Below are positions 26,105 to 34,062 of a stretch of DNA of 64,000 bases, piece after piece. The DNA is from Streptomyces sp. D2-8 (GTDB lineage Bacteria > Actinomycetota > Actinomycetes > Streptomycetales > Streptomycetaceae). Numbering within the stretch: the first letter of the stretch is position 1; each line of letters begins with the position of its first letter. The position numbers and the translations under genes were made by a program. The notes below the pieces were generated by a model. That model saw only the letters and a list, made by a program, of their open reading frames with translations. It ran no database searches and was not told the DNA's origin. Location: assembly GCF_023184515.1 (NCBI RefSeq), contig NZ_JAAHBP010000007.1:310001-374000 (forward strand), given 5' to 3'.

Positions 26105-27220
26105 TCACTTCTCCAGGCAGAACTCGTCGATCGGGTAGCCGACATGGCGGTCGGCCGTGGGCAGGTGCCCGAGGATGGTGTCGCCCGGCTTCAGCTCCGT
26201 GGAGTTGAGGACCGCGGCGTTCGGGCCGAGGACGCGCACGTGCCAGTCGTCCTGGAGGATCAGGTTGACCGACTGCCCGCTCGGGGCGACCGCGTCGATG
26301 GAGATCAGCGGACGGGTCTCGATCTTGACGCGGCCGACGCTGACGGGCCGGGTGCGGCCCTTGACGTCGACGGCGAGCACCTTGCTGCCGGCGTGGAGTT
26401 CGCTCAGGTAGTGGGTGCGGCCGGCCTGCGAGACGGTGTACGAGTGCAGGGCGCCGGCGTTGACCCGGAACGGGCGGGTCGGCATGTACGGCAGCGGGTG
26501 GGTCTCGCTGACGCACAGCACCATGCCCTTGGAGTGCGAGCCGACGAGGATGCCCTCGTCCTTGCGGAAGTGGGTCGTGGTGTCGACGCAGGCCCGCTCG
26601 CCCATTCCGATGTGCGTGGTCCGGGTGACGGTGAGTTCGACCAGGTCGATCTCACCGCCCCGGGCGCTGGCCGCGGTGCGCAGGGCCGTGGCGTCGCCGA
26701 CGGTGTTGGCCCGCATCAGGACGCCGTCCGAGCCCAGTTCCAGGACGCCGTAGATGATCTCGGCCTCCTCGGTGTTGGACGCGGTGGTGATGATGGAGCC
26801 GGGGGCGCCGGTGGCGGCGGCTATCACGATCTCCAGCGGGATCTTGGTGGGGTCGCGGAAGTCCAGCACGCTCCACGGCTCCAGGCGGGCCGCGAGGCAG
26901 GCGTCCTCCAGGGTGTCGGCGTCGACGATCTCCACGTAGCGGCCGAACTCGACGTCCGGGTGGGCCTCCTGGAGCGCGGCCCGTTCCTCGCGGGGGCCCG
27001 GGACGACGACCAGGTCGGCGGCGCCGAGGTCGGCGGGGACGGCGTCGAGGCCGTCCTCGAAGAGCAGGACCTTGCGGACGGTGGGCGGCAGGCCGGCGAA
27101 GACGGCCGGGTCGGCGGCGACGATGCCGTCGATGCGCTGGTGCAGGGCCTCTTCGAGTACGGCCTGGGTAGCGGTGCCGGCGCGTCGGATGTCAAGCCAG
27201 CACAGTTTTGCGTCCGTCAT
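26105..27220 (-). CDS. 3-dehydroquinate synthase II family enzyme (GriH-like)
   Basis: This 371-residue enzyme matches the archaeal-type DHQ synthase II family: KLCWLDIR at the start, DFRDPTKIPLEIVIA, GVLELGSDGVLMR, DTTTHFRKDEGILVGS, FRVNAGALHSY and the final LGHLPTADRHVGYPIDEFCLE. In Streptomyces grixazone synthesis GriH, of this family, works with GriI to turn a C7 aminodideoxy sugar into 3-amino-4-hydroxybenzoate. The gene overlaps the GriI-like aldolase gene by 29 bases. A shikimate role is unlikely given the partner. Confidence 0.9.
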   Translation of the reverse strand: MTDAKLCWLDIRRAGTATQAVLEEALHQRIDGIVAADPAVFAGLPPTVRKVLLFEDGLDAVPADLGAADLVVVPGPREERAALQEAHPDVEFGRYVEIVDADTLEDACLAARLEPWSVLDFRDPTKIPLEIVIAAATGAPGSIITTASNTEEAEIIYGVLELGSDGVLMRANTVGDATALRTAASARGGEIDLVELTVTRTTHIGMGERACVDTTTHFRKDEGILVGSHSKGMVLCVSETHPLPYMPTRPFRVNAGALHSYTVSQAGRTHYLSELHAGSKVLAVDVKGRTRPVSVGRVKIETRPLISIDAVAPSGQSVNLILQDDWHVRVLGPNAAVLNSTELKPGDTILGHLPTADRHVGYPIDEFCLEK

Positions 27221-28166
27221 GATGCGGACCTCCTGTCGGGTGTGAGGTGTACGAAGGGTCGGAGAGGTGGTGCGTGTCGTGGTCGAGCGGGGAGCCGGGC
27301 GCGCCGGCCGGGGCGTCCAGGTGATCGGGGGTCAGCCGCTCGGCCCGGTGCGCGTCGGCCGGGAAGGCGAGCGGGGCGAAGTGCTGCTCCGGGAAGTGGT
27401 GGATCAGCCGGGCGACCTTGGCGGCGAGCTGCCGTGGGTCGGAGGCCTGGAAGATGTTGCGGCCCATCGCCACCCCGCCGGCTCCGCCGGCCAGGGCGTC
27501 CCGGACGTAGGCCAGCACGTCCTCCTCGGTGGGCATCGCGGGACCGCCCGCGACCAGGACGGGCACCGGGCAGGCGGCGGTCAGGTCGAGCATCTCCGCG
27601 GTCGAGCCGAGGAAGACGGTCTTGACCAGGTCCGCGCCCAGGTCGGAGGCGACGGTGACGGCGTGCGCCACCAGGTCCGGGTCGCGCGGGTCGGTGACCC
27701 GGGGGCCGCGCGGGTACACCATGGCGAGCAGCGGCAGGTTCCACCGGTCGCAGGCGTCGGCGATCCGTCCGAGGTCGCCGATCTGCTGCCGCTCGTCGTC
27801 CGAGCCGACGTTGACGTGGACGCTCACCGCGTCCGCGCCGAGCCGGAGGGCCTCCTCGACCTGCGTCACCACGTACTTGGCGTCGGGGTCGAGCGCCTGG
27901 CTGGTGGACGCGTTGAGATGGATGATCAGCGACATCGCGGCGAACCGCTCCGGGCTGATGTGCCGGACGCTGCCCTTGTGCACGACGACCGCGTCCGCGC
28001 CGCCGGCGGCGAGCTGCCCGGCGAGGTGGTCGAGGCTCGTGCCCTTGGGTGCGACGGGCCCGTCGCTGATCGAGTGGTCGAGAGGGGTGATCATCAGGCC
28101 GGCCGTGCTGTGACGGTAGAGCCGCCGCAGCCTCAGTGACCTGGCGAAGTGGCCGAACGCGGTCAT
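27192..28166 (-). CDS. DhnA-type aldolase (GriI-like, aminodideoxyheptulosonate synthase)
   Basis: This 324-residue class I aldolase of the DhnA/FbaB type has PLDHSISDGPVAPKG at the N-terminus, SVHVNVGSDDE, the Schiff-base Lys region ADLVKTVFLGS, VLVAGGPAMPTEEDVL and GGVAMGRNIFQ. In grixazone formation GriI joins aspartate semialdehyde with a C3 donor. The start is ATG 28166, overlapping the ligase stop as ATGA. A His/Pro-rich tail of about 45 residues (from LTPDHLDAPAG on) is longer than usual and extends into the next gene. With GriH it should supply 3-amino-4-hydroxybenzoate. Confidence 0.9.
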   Translation of the reverse strand: MTAFGHFARSLRLRRLYRHSTAGLMITPLDHSISDGPVAPKGTSLDHLAGQLAAGGADAVVVHKGSVRHISPERFAAMSLIIHLNASTSQALDPDAKYVVTQVEEALRLGADAVSVHVNVGSDDERQQIGDLGRIADACDRWNLPLLAMVYPRGPRVTDPRDPDLVAHAVTVASDLGADLVKTVFLGSTAEMLDLTAACPVPVLVAGGPAMPTEEDVLAYVRDALAGGAGGVAMGRNIFQASDPRQLAAKVARLIHHFPEQHFAPLAFPADAHRAERLTPDHLDAPAGAPGSPLDHDTHHLSDPSYTSHPTGGPHHDGRKTVLA

Positions 28167-30058
28167 GGGATGCCCTTTCTGTTGCGCGGATCGGTACGCG
28201 TACGCCGGTCGGTGGCCCGGCGGGCGTCTGGTCCGGCGGAACCGCCGGGATCGGGCGGACCGGTACCGCGTCGCTCCGCGGGCGGCGGGGCGGGACCGCC
28301 GGTGGGGCCTGTCGGCGTCGGGCCTTCGGCCGGGGGGTGTCCCGCCGGGGGGCGTCCCACCGGAGGGATGGGCTCGGTCGGGCGCACCGGCCGCACCACG
28401 GACACGGGCCGCGTCGCGGACACCGGCTCCGTTGCGGGTACCGGCCGCGTGCCGGGTGCCGGCCGCGTGTTTGAGTCGGTGTCGCTCGTCGGCGGAGCGT
28501 TCCCCGCGGGGCGGATCCTCACCGGGGCCGTGACCTCGCGCAGCCGTGTGCGGTCCGGCTTGCCCGACGGGGTGAGGGGGAGTTCGGGCCAGACCGAGAC
28601 GTCGACCGGGGCGTGTTCCGGGGTGAGTGTCGCGGCGACGTAGCCGCGCAGGTCGCAGGAGGTGTGGCCGGCGCCCGAGTGGAGTTCGACGGCGGCGTGG
28701 ACCTGCTCCACCAGGTCCTCGTCGCGTACGCCGAACACCGCCGCCTGCCGCACCTGCGGATGCTGGAGCAGCGCCGCCTCGATGGCGGCCGGGTCGAGCT
28801 TGAGGCCGCCGTGCTTGATGACGTCGCCGACCCGGCCGTCCAGGCGGAGATAGCCGTAGCGGTCCCAGTGCCCGAGGTCGCCCGTGCGCAGCCAGCCGTC
28901 CCGGTAGGTCGCCTCGGTCAGCTCCGTGTCGTCGAGGTAACCGGCGGACACCGTGGGCGAGTTGATCCAGATCTCGCCGCTCTGCCCCCGGACCGGCGGG
29001 GCGCCCGAGTCCGCTGCCCGGATCTCGACACGCACCCAGGGGAAGGGCCGGCCGGCCGAGCCCAGCAGTTCGGGCTCGCGGTGGTCGAGCGGGGTGAGGC
29101 TGCTGATGCCGCCGGCCTCCGTGGTGCCGTACACCTGGATGAGTACGTCGCCGAAGACTTGGACCGCCTGCCGGACCCGTTCGGGGGCGGCCGGCGTGCC
29201 GCTGTAGGTGATGCGGCGCAGCGAGGACAGGTCGAACGAGGTGACCAGCGGGTGGTCCAGCAGGCGGTACAGGTGAGGCACCGCCAAGTAGACGTCCGTC
29301 ACGCCCAGTTCGGCGATCGCCGCCAGGGTCGCGTCGGCGTCGAACTCGTCGTGCAGGACGACCGTGCCGCCTCCGCACAGCACGGCGTCGGCCATGGGTG
29401 CCGTCGTGTGGCTGACCGGCGTGACGGACAGCAGCGTCGCCGGGCCCCGGGGGTCGAGGCCGGAGGCCAGCCGGTGGACGAGGTGTTCGCGGGTGCCGTA
29501 GCGCTGCGCGACCATCTTGGGCCGGCCGGTGCTGCCGCTGGTGAAGTCGACGACGGCCAGGTCGTCGGGGTGCGGCGGCGGGGCCGGCGGCACGGTGCCG
29601 TGCCCGTCCGCCGTGCGCGGGATCGCCCGCACGGTCAGGCCGGGCCGCCGCCGCGCCAGCCATCTGCCGCGGGCCACGCTCTCCTCGTCCGTGTCGTCCA
29701 CGAGCAGCAGCGACACCCCGAGGTCGCGCAGCAACCCGGTCTGGGTGGCGACCGAGAACGTCTCGGTGTCCGTGCGCGGGTTCATCGAGCGGACGTAGAC
29801 GGAGGTGGCGCCGAGCAGATGGACGGCGTAGCGGGCGCTGAGCATCAGCGGGTGGTTGGGGCCGGTCAGGACGGCGACGGTGGTGCCGGGGCGGACGCCG
29901 TGGGAGTGCAGGAGCGCTGCGCTGCCCAGGACGGACGCGCGCAGTTCGCCTGCCGTCACCGTCCTTTCCGGCCGGTGCAGGACGACTCGGGTCGGGTCCC
30001 TTCCCAGCGCCGCGAGAACGCGGCGCGCATAGGGGCGGGGAATTGCTTCGGTGGTCAT
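28163..30058 (-). CDS. Adenylate-forming acyl/aryl ligase
   Basis: This 631-residue ANL-superfamily enzyme starts at ATG 30058 behind GAGGAGG. The P-loop is VDFTSGSTGRPKMVAQR, then YGTTEAGG, GWLRTGDLGHWD, RLDGRVGDVIKHGG and catalytic Lys motif PLTPSGKPDRTRLR. Its place before the GriI/GriH genes suggests that it activates 3-amino-4-hydroxybenzoate as adenylate or CoA ester. About 110 C-terminal residues are a low-complexity Pro/Arg tail (TRPVPATEPVSATRP and similar) not found in the family. The substrate is inferred. Confidence 0.88.
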   Translation of the reverse strand: MTTEAIPRPYARRVLAALGRDPTRVVLHRPERTVTAGELRASVLGSAALLHSHGVRPGTTVAVLTGPNHPLMLSARYAVHLLGATSVYVRSMNPRTDTETFSVATQTGLLRDLGVSLLLVDDTDEESVARGRWLARRRPGLTVRAIPRTADGHGTVPPAPPPHPDDLAVVDFTSGSTGRPKMVAQRYGTREHLVHRLASGLDPRGPATLLSVTPVSHTTAPMADAVLCGGGTVVLHDEFDADATLAAIAELGVTDVYLAVPHLYRLLDHPLVTSFDLSSLRRITYSGTPAAPERVRQAVQVFGDVLIQVYGTTEAGGISSLTPLDHREPELLGSAGRPFPWVRVEIRAADSGAPPVRGQSGEIWINSPTVSAGYLDDTELTEATYRDGWLRTGDLGHWDRYGYLRLDGRVGDVIKHGGLKLDPAAIEAALLQHPQVRQAAVFGVRDEDLVEQVHAAVELHSGAGHTSCDLRGYVAATLTPEHAPVDVSVWPELPLTPSGKPDRTRLREVTAPVRIRPAGNAPPTSDTDSNTRPAPGTRPVPATEPVSATRPVSVVRPVRPTEPIPPVGRPPAGHPPAEGPTPTGPTGGPAPPPAERRGTGPPDPGGSAGPDARRATDRRTRTDPRNRKGIP

Positions 30059-30086
30059 GGTCCTCCTCTCCACCGATTTCCGGGAA

Positions 30087-31586
30087 TCAAGAGATCTTCA
30101 TTTGCGCCATCATTCCCATGGCGCTGTGGTCGATCATGTGGCAGTGGTACGGATAGACACCGCGGTGCGAATCGAAGGTGAGCTGGAGTTTCGCTGTCTG
30201 GCCGGGAAAGAGCAGCACGGTGTCCTTCCAGCCGGTCTCCGCCGGATACGGCGGCTGCCCGTCCCGTTCGAGAATGCGGAACTGCACCAGGTGCGTATGG
30301 AAGTTGTGCGGCACGGTGGCGCTCTTGTTGGTGACCGTCCACACCTCGGTGCTGCCCCACTCGATGTGGGTGTCGATGCGGTCCGGGTCGAAGGTCCTGC
30401 CGTTGATGTAGGCCTGGTGGCCGCCGGAGCCGGGCTCGTCCATGGAGAGGTCGAAGCTGCGCTCCACGGTCGGCTTCGGCAGCGCAGGCAGCGTGGCGAG
30501 GGTGCCCGGCACCCTGCTGGTGTCGGCGGTGCGTTCGCCGATGTCGAACCGCATGACCTGGCCGACGAGTTCGGTCGGGCCGGGGCCCAGCATGTTGGCG
30601 AGGGTGAGCTTGGTGCCGGGCGCGTACGTCGAGAAGTCGACGACGAAGTCGATGCGTTCCCCCGGGGACAGGACCAGCACGGGCGTCTCGGCGGGGGCGG
30701 CGAGCAGGCCGCCGTCCGTGCCGATCTGCTGCACGGGGTGCTGGGTGGCCGACCCGTCGGTCAGCGCGAGGACGAAGATGCGCAGGTTGCAGGAGTTGAC
30801 CAGCCGGAAGCGGTACTTGCGGGCCTCGATCTTCAGATACGGCCAGGGGCGGCCGTTGACCAGGATGGTCGTGCGGTTCTCCGCGTCGTCCATCGTGTAG
30901 ACCAGCTGCGCGTTGTCGTCGAAGTGCGCGTCGCGCAGCACCAGCGGGATGTCGTACTTCCCGGACGGCAGGTCCAGCCGGCCCTCGGCGGGGTCGCGCA
31001 GCAGGTAGAGGCCGGACAGGCCCCGGTAGACGTGCTCGGACTCCATGTGGTGCGCGTGGTCGTGCGTCCACAGGGTGGCGCCGGGCTGCTCGTTCTCGTA
31101 CACGTAGGTCCGCTTGCGGCCGGGCGCGATGGTGTCCATCATCCCGCCGTCGTGCGCCACCGGGTTGTTGCCGCCGTGCAGATGCACCGAGGTCGGCATG
31201 TCCAGCGCGTTGATCTGCTGGACGACGGTGGTCCGGCCGGTGCGGGCGCGGATGGTGGGGCCCGTGAACGAGCCGTTGTAGGTCAGGGCGTCGGTGCGGG
31301 TGCCCGGCAGGATCTCCACACCGGCCCGGCGCATGGTGATCCGGTAGTGGTCGGCGGTCTTGGTGCGGCGGTAGGGGGCCAGGACCGGCGGGGTCGTCAG
31401 GGGCAGCGAGAAGGGTTCGACCGGGGCGGCCGCCGCGCCGGCCGGTGCGGCCTTCCCGGCCGCCGATCCGGCTGCCGCGACCGGCTGTCCGGCGGTGAGC
31501 GTCCGGAAGACCCCGCCCGCCGCGCCGACCGCGCCGACGGCGCCGGTGGTGAGGCCGAGACGTATCGCATGTCGACGACTGAACAC
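30087..31586 (-). CDS. Tat-exported multicopper oxidase
   Basis: From the GTG at 31586, with GAAGGA upstream, the product has 499 residues. The N-terminus carries a twin-arginine motif (SRRHAIRLGL) before a hydrophobic stretch. The copper motifs are present: SVHLHGGNN, LWTHDHAHHM, NFHTHLVQF and YPYHCHMIDHSAMGMM with the type 1 Cys between two His. The length fits CotA or bilirubin-oxidase-type two-domain-fused laccases. Next to an aminohydroxybenzoate pathway it could oxidise the o-aminophenol outside the cell, as phenoxazinone synthases do. The specific reaction is inferred. Confidence 0.92.
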   Translation of the reverse strand: MFSRRHAIRLGLTTGAVGAVGAAGGVFRTLTAGQPVAAAGSAAGKAAPAGAAAAPVEPFSLPLTTPPVLAPYRRTKTADHYRITMRRAGVEILPGTRTDALTYNGSFTGPTIRARTGRTTVVQQINALDMPTSVHLHGGNNPVAHDGGMMDTIAPGRKRTYVYENEQPGATLWTHDHAHHMESEHVYRGLSGLYLLRDPAEGRLDLPSGKYDIPLVLRDAHFDDNAQLVYTMDDAENRTTILVNGRPWPYLKIEARKYRFRLVNSCNLRIFVLALTDGSATQHPVQQIGTDGGLLAAPAETPVLVLSPGERIDFVVDFSTYAPGTKLTLANMLGPGPTELVGQVMRFDIGERTADTSRVPGTLATLPALPKPTVERSFDLSMDEPGSGGHQAYINGRTFDPDRIDTHIEWGSTEVWTVTNKSATVPHNFHTHLVQFRILERDGQPPYPAETGWKDTVLLFPGQTAKLQLTFDSHRGVYPYHCHMIDHSAMGMMAQMKIS

Positions 31587-31827
31587 GAGGTTTTCCTTCT
31601 CTGTCGGTGGTGGTGAAGGCTGAATTCGTGTTCCGAGCATGCGCTTCGGGTGCCGAATGTCCGAGCGAATGCCGTCGGCCCCTGTCATCTGTCACACATT
31701 CCATGACCTCGGTCATGAGCGGGAATGGTGACTGTCATTCTGTGCGGCCACTGCGGGAGGAGGGGGTGTAGCAGGCCGCACAGTGGATTCGGACTGTCCG
31801 TCCACACGAGTCCGAACCGGAGGCCCG
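31587..31827. promoter_or_regulatory. Divergent promoter region between oxidase and SagB genes
   Basis: This 241-bp region serves the minus-strand oxidase/ligase/GriI/GriH genes and the plus-strand RiPP genes. It contains a palindrome CATGACC-TC-GGTCATG at 31702-31717 and a second pair GAATG-N8-CATTC at 31723-31740, which are candidate regulator sites. Confidence 0.5.
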
Positions 31828-33414
31828 ATGAATCCCGCAAGCACGAAAGCGATCACTGAGAAACCCCCCAAACCCCCCGGGTTCACCGCCCGGGCGCTGC
31901 GCACCGATGTGCGGGTGACGTTCGACGACGGCACGGACACCGCGCTGCTCCGGGGGCCCGCCACCTCTCTCGCCCTGCGCCCGGTGCGCGGCCCGCTGCG
32001 TACGGTGCTGCTCCGGCTGGCCGGGGGCCCGCTGCCGCGCGAGGAGTTGTACGAGGGTCTCGACGCCGCCGGACGGGAGCGGGCCGACGCCCTGCTGGAC
32101 CGGGCCGGGCAGCTGCTGGCGTACAGCGTGCTGACGCACGACGAGTCGCCGCTGCGGCGGGAGTTGGTCCGGCTGGAGCCGACCGCGCGGGACGCCGTGC
32201 ACCGGGTCGTGGACGTGGCCGCCGGCGACCGCGTCCGCCTCTCCCGGTTCGCGTTCTGCCGTACCCGCGAGGGCGTGCTCGTCCTGGAGTCACCGCTGGT
32301 GAAGTTCCGCGCGGTGCTGGTCGACCGGGCCGCCCGTGAACTCGCCGCCGCCCTGGGGCAGCCGGGCCGGGCGGGGAGCTCCGGGGAGGTCACCGGGCTG
32401 AGCCGGGCGGAGACCCTCGACGTCCTGGCCCATCTCGTCGGGCTGGGCTTCGCCGAGGTCGCCGGCCCGGACGGGACGTTCGCCTCCGACACCGAACCGG
32501 TGCTGCGGCAGTGGGACTTCCACGATCTGCTGTTCCACTCGCGCGTGCGCTCCGGGCGCTACGACGGCGTCTTCGGCGCCGTCTACCCCTACCGGGGCGA
32601 GATCGATCCGCAGCCCGCCGTGAAGCCCGCGCCGCCCGGCCCGGTGACCGCTCTGCACCGCCCGCGCCGCGCCGAGCTCGACGCCGCCGACCCGTCCCTG
32701 ACCGCCGCCATCGAGTCCCGCCGCTCCCACCGCACCTTCGGGGAAAGGGCGTTGACGGCGCGCGAGCTGGGCGAGTTCCTGTACCGGGTGCAGCGCGTGC
32801 GCGTGCACCGCACCCCCGGTCCGGACTCCCCCGGCGAGGACGAGGTCGTCTCACGGCCGTACCCGAGCGGCGGCTCGCTGTACGAACTGGAGCTGTACGT
32901 CACGGTGTTGCGCTGCGACGGGCTGGAGCCGGGCATCTACCACTACGACTCCTACGCGCACCGCCTGGTCCTCGTCAGCGCCGAGGAGGCCGGCCGGCGG
33001 GAGCTGCTGGGTGTGGCGTCCCGTTCGGTGGGCTTCGAGGTCCAGCCGGACGTGCTCTTCACGGTGACCTCGCGGTTCCAGCGCATGGCGTGGAAGTACC
33101 GGGCGATGGCCTACGCGACGACGCTGCGGCACACCGGTGTGCTCTACCAGACCATGTATCTGGTGGCCACGGCGATGGGCCTGGCGCCCTGCGGGCTGGG
33201 CAACGGCGACGCCGACCTGTCGGCGAGGGTGCTGGGCCTGGACTACCTCCGGGAGTCGTCGGTCGGCGACTTCCTGCTGGGGACGCCGGCCACCGGCACC
33301 GAGCTGCCCGCGGACCCGGGCGAGGAATGGCACATGGTGAACAGCCCTGACTGGGCAATTCCGCTCGACGGCCCCGGAAAGCCGGGCGGCGGCGAAAAGT
33401 CATCCGCCCCGTGA
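31828..33414 (+). CDS. SagB-type nitroreductase-fold dehydrogenase
   Basis: This 528-residue protein starts at ATG 31828 behind GGAGGCCCG. The N-terminal half is a winged-helix-like domain. The C-terminal half is the SagB/McbC FMN dehydrogenase: IESRRSHRTFGERALTAREL, RPYPSGGSLYELELY, PGIYHYDSYAHRL, RYRAMAYAT-like WKYRAMAYATTLRHTGVLYQ and TAMGLAPCGLGNGD. In thiopeptides this enzyme (TbtE type) oxidises thiazolines and oxazolines to azoles. It lies directly upstream of the precursor genes. Confidence 0.93.
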   Translation: MNPASTKAITEKPPKPPGFTARALRTDVRVTFDDGTDTALLRGPATSLALRPVRGPLRTVLLRLAGGPLPREELYEGLDAAGRERADALLDRAGQLLAYSVLTHDESPLRRELVRLEPTARDAVHRVVDVAAGDRVRLSRFAFCRTREGVLVLESPLVKFRAVLVDRAARELAAALGQPGRAGSSGEVTGLSRAETLDVLAHLVGLGFAEVAGPDGTFASDTEPVLRQWDFHDLLFHSRVRSGRYDGVFGAVYPYRGEIDPQPAVKPAPPGPVTALHRPRRAELDAADPSLTAAIESRRSHRTFGERALTARELGEFLYRVQRVRVHRTPGPDSPGEDEVVSRPYPSGGSLYELELYVTVLRCDGLEPGIYHYDSYAHRLVLVSAEEAGRRELLGVASRSVGFEVQPDVLFTVTSRFQRMAWKYRAMAYATTLRHTGVLYQTMYLVATAMGLAPCGLGNGDADLSARVLGLDYLRESSVGDFLLGTPATGTELPADPGEEWHMVNSPDWAIPLDGPGKPGGGEKSSAP

Positions 33415-33578
33415 TAAATGTCAGCCGGCGGCCGCGAACCCTGGCGCCGGGATGACAGCCCGAGCAATATGGATGTCAGAGCCGGACGGAAGTGAAAGAA
33501 ATTCCGGAAGGCGACCAGGAATTCATGGCCGGGATTTCCGGTGACGGAACTCCCCGGCCTCGACGAAAGGAATGCGAC
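33415..33578 (+). promoter_or_regulatory. Leader region of the precursor genes with repeated ATGWCAG motifs
   Basis: The motif ATGTCAGCC or a one-base variant occurs at 33418, 33452 and 33473. The last copy lies about 100 bp before the first precursor. The spacing of 34 and 21 bp could suit a dimeric regulator. GAAAGGAA just before 33579 is the ribosome site. Confidence 0.4.
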
Positions 33579-33752
33579 ATGACCGCCAAGGACATCAAGA
33601 ACCAGGACGCGGACAAGGCGTTCGAGGGCTTCGACGCGGACGAGCTGGAGACCCTCGAGGTCACCGACGGCGTCGCCCTGCCCGAGATGGGCGCCTCCAG
33701 CGGCTCGATCGGCACCTCCTCCTCGTCCTCCAGCACCTGCTCGGCCTGCTGA
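33579..33752 (+). CDS. Thiopeptide precursor peptide, copy 1
   Basis: The peptide has 57 residues. The acidic leader MTAKDIKNQDADKAFEGF continues to DADELETLEVTDGVALPEMG, a pattern typical of thiazolylpeptide-type bacteriocin leaders. The C-terminal core after ALPEMGAS reads SGSIGTSSSSSSTCSAC: six consecutive Ser, then Thr-Cys-Ser-Ala-Cys at the very end. Ser and Thr can become Dha/Dhb or oxazoles, and the two Cys thiazoles. The product is the substrate of the enzymes encoded from 31828 to 45008. The protein sequence is the same as copy 2. Confidence 0.93.
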   Translation: MTAKDIKNQDADKAFEGFDADELETLEVTDGVALPEMGASSGSIGTSSSSSSTCSAC

Positions 33753-33786
33753 ACCACTCACCCCGGATCTTCGGAAGGATTTCGAC

Positions 33787-33960
33787 ATGACCGCCAAGGA
33801 CATCAAGAACCAGGACGCGGACAAGGCGTTCGAGGGCTTCGACGCGGACGAGCTGGAGACCCTCGAGGTCACCGACGGCGTCGCCCTGCCGGAGATGGGC
33901 GCCTCCAGCGGCTCGATCGGCACCTCGTCCTCTTCGTCCAGCACCTGCTCGGCCTGCTGA
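33787..33960 (+). CDS. Thiopeptide precursor peptide, copy 2 (identical product)
   Basis: This 57-residue peptide is identical to copy 1 in all residues. The DNA differs at only four positions, all silent third-codon changes: one in the Pro codon before GluMet and three in the Ser run. Its own ribosome site (GGAAGGA) lies upstream. The duplication is recent or kept in step by gene conversion, and selection clearly holds the peptide constant. It is followed by a strong hairpin. Confidence 0.93.
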   Translation: MTAKDIKNQDADKAFEGFDADELETLEVTDGVALPEMGASSGSIGTSSSSSSTCSAC

Positions 33961-33989
33961 ACCGGCGTCAGCGCGTAAGCACCACAGCC

Positions 33990-34049
33990 TGAACGCAGAA
34001 GGATGCGCCTGTCCGGCCTCGGCCGGTCGGGCACATCCTTGCGTTCAGC
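33990..34049. terminator. Long hairpin after the precursor genes
   Basis: The left arm (33990-34019) begins CTGAACGCAGAAGGATG and the right arm ends CATCCTTGCGTTCAG at 34049. They pair over about 27 bp with few mismatches around a CCTC tip. It lies between the precursor stop (33960) and the convergent membrane-protein gene (34063), so it can stop transcription from both sides and raise the precursor-to-enzyme mRNA ratio. Confidence 0.75.
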
Positions 34050-34062
34050 CGGAGAACGGCCG

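Noticed and set aside
26105..27220. Shikimate-pathway dehydroquinate synthase
   Set aside because: Streptomyces use the standard AroB for shikimate; the archaeal-type enzyme next to a DhnA-type aldolase is the known signature of aminohydroxybenzoate formation.
27192..29663. An 823-codon frame through the ligase and aldolase
   Set aside because: Upstream of 28166 it is a shadow of the ligase gene; the aldolase begins at ATG 28166.
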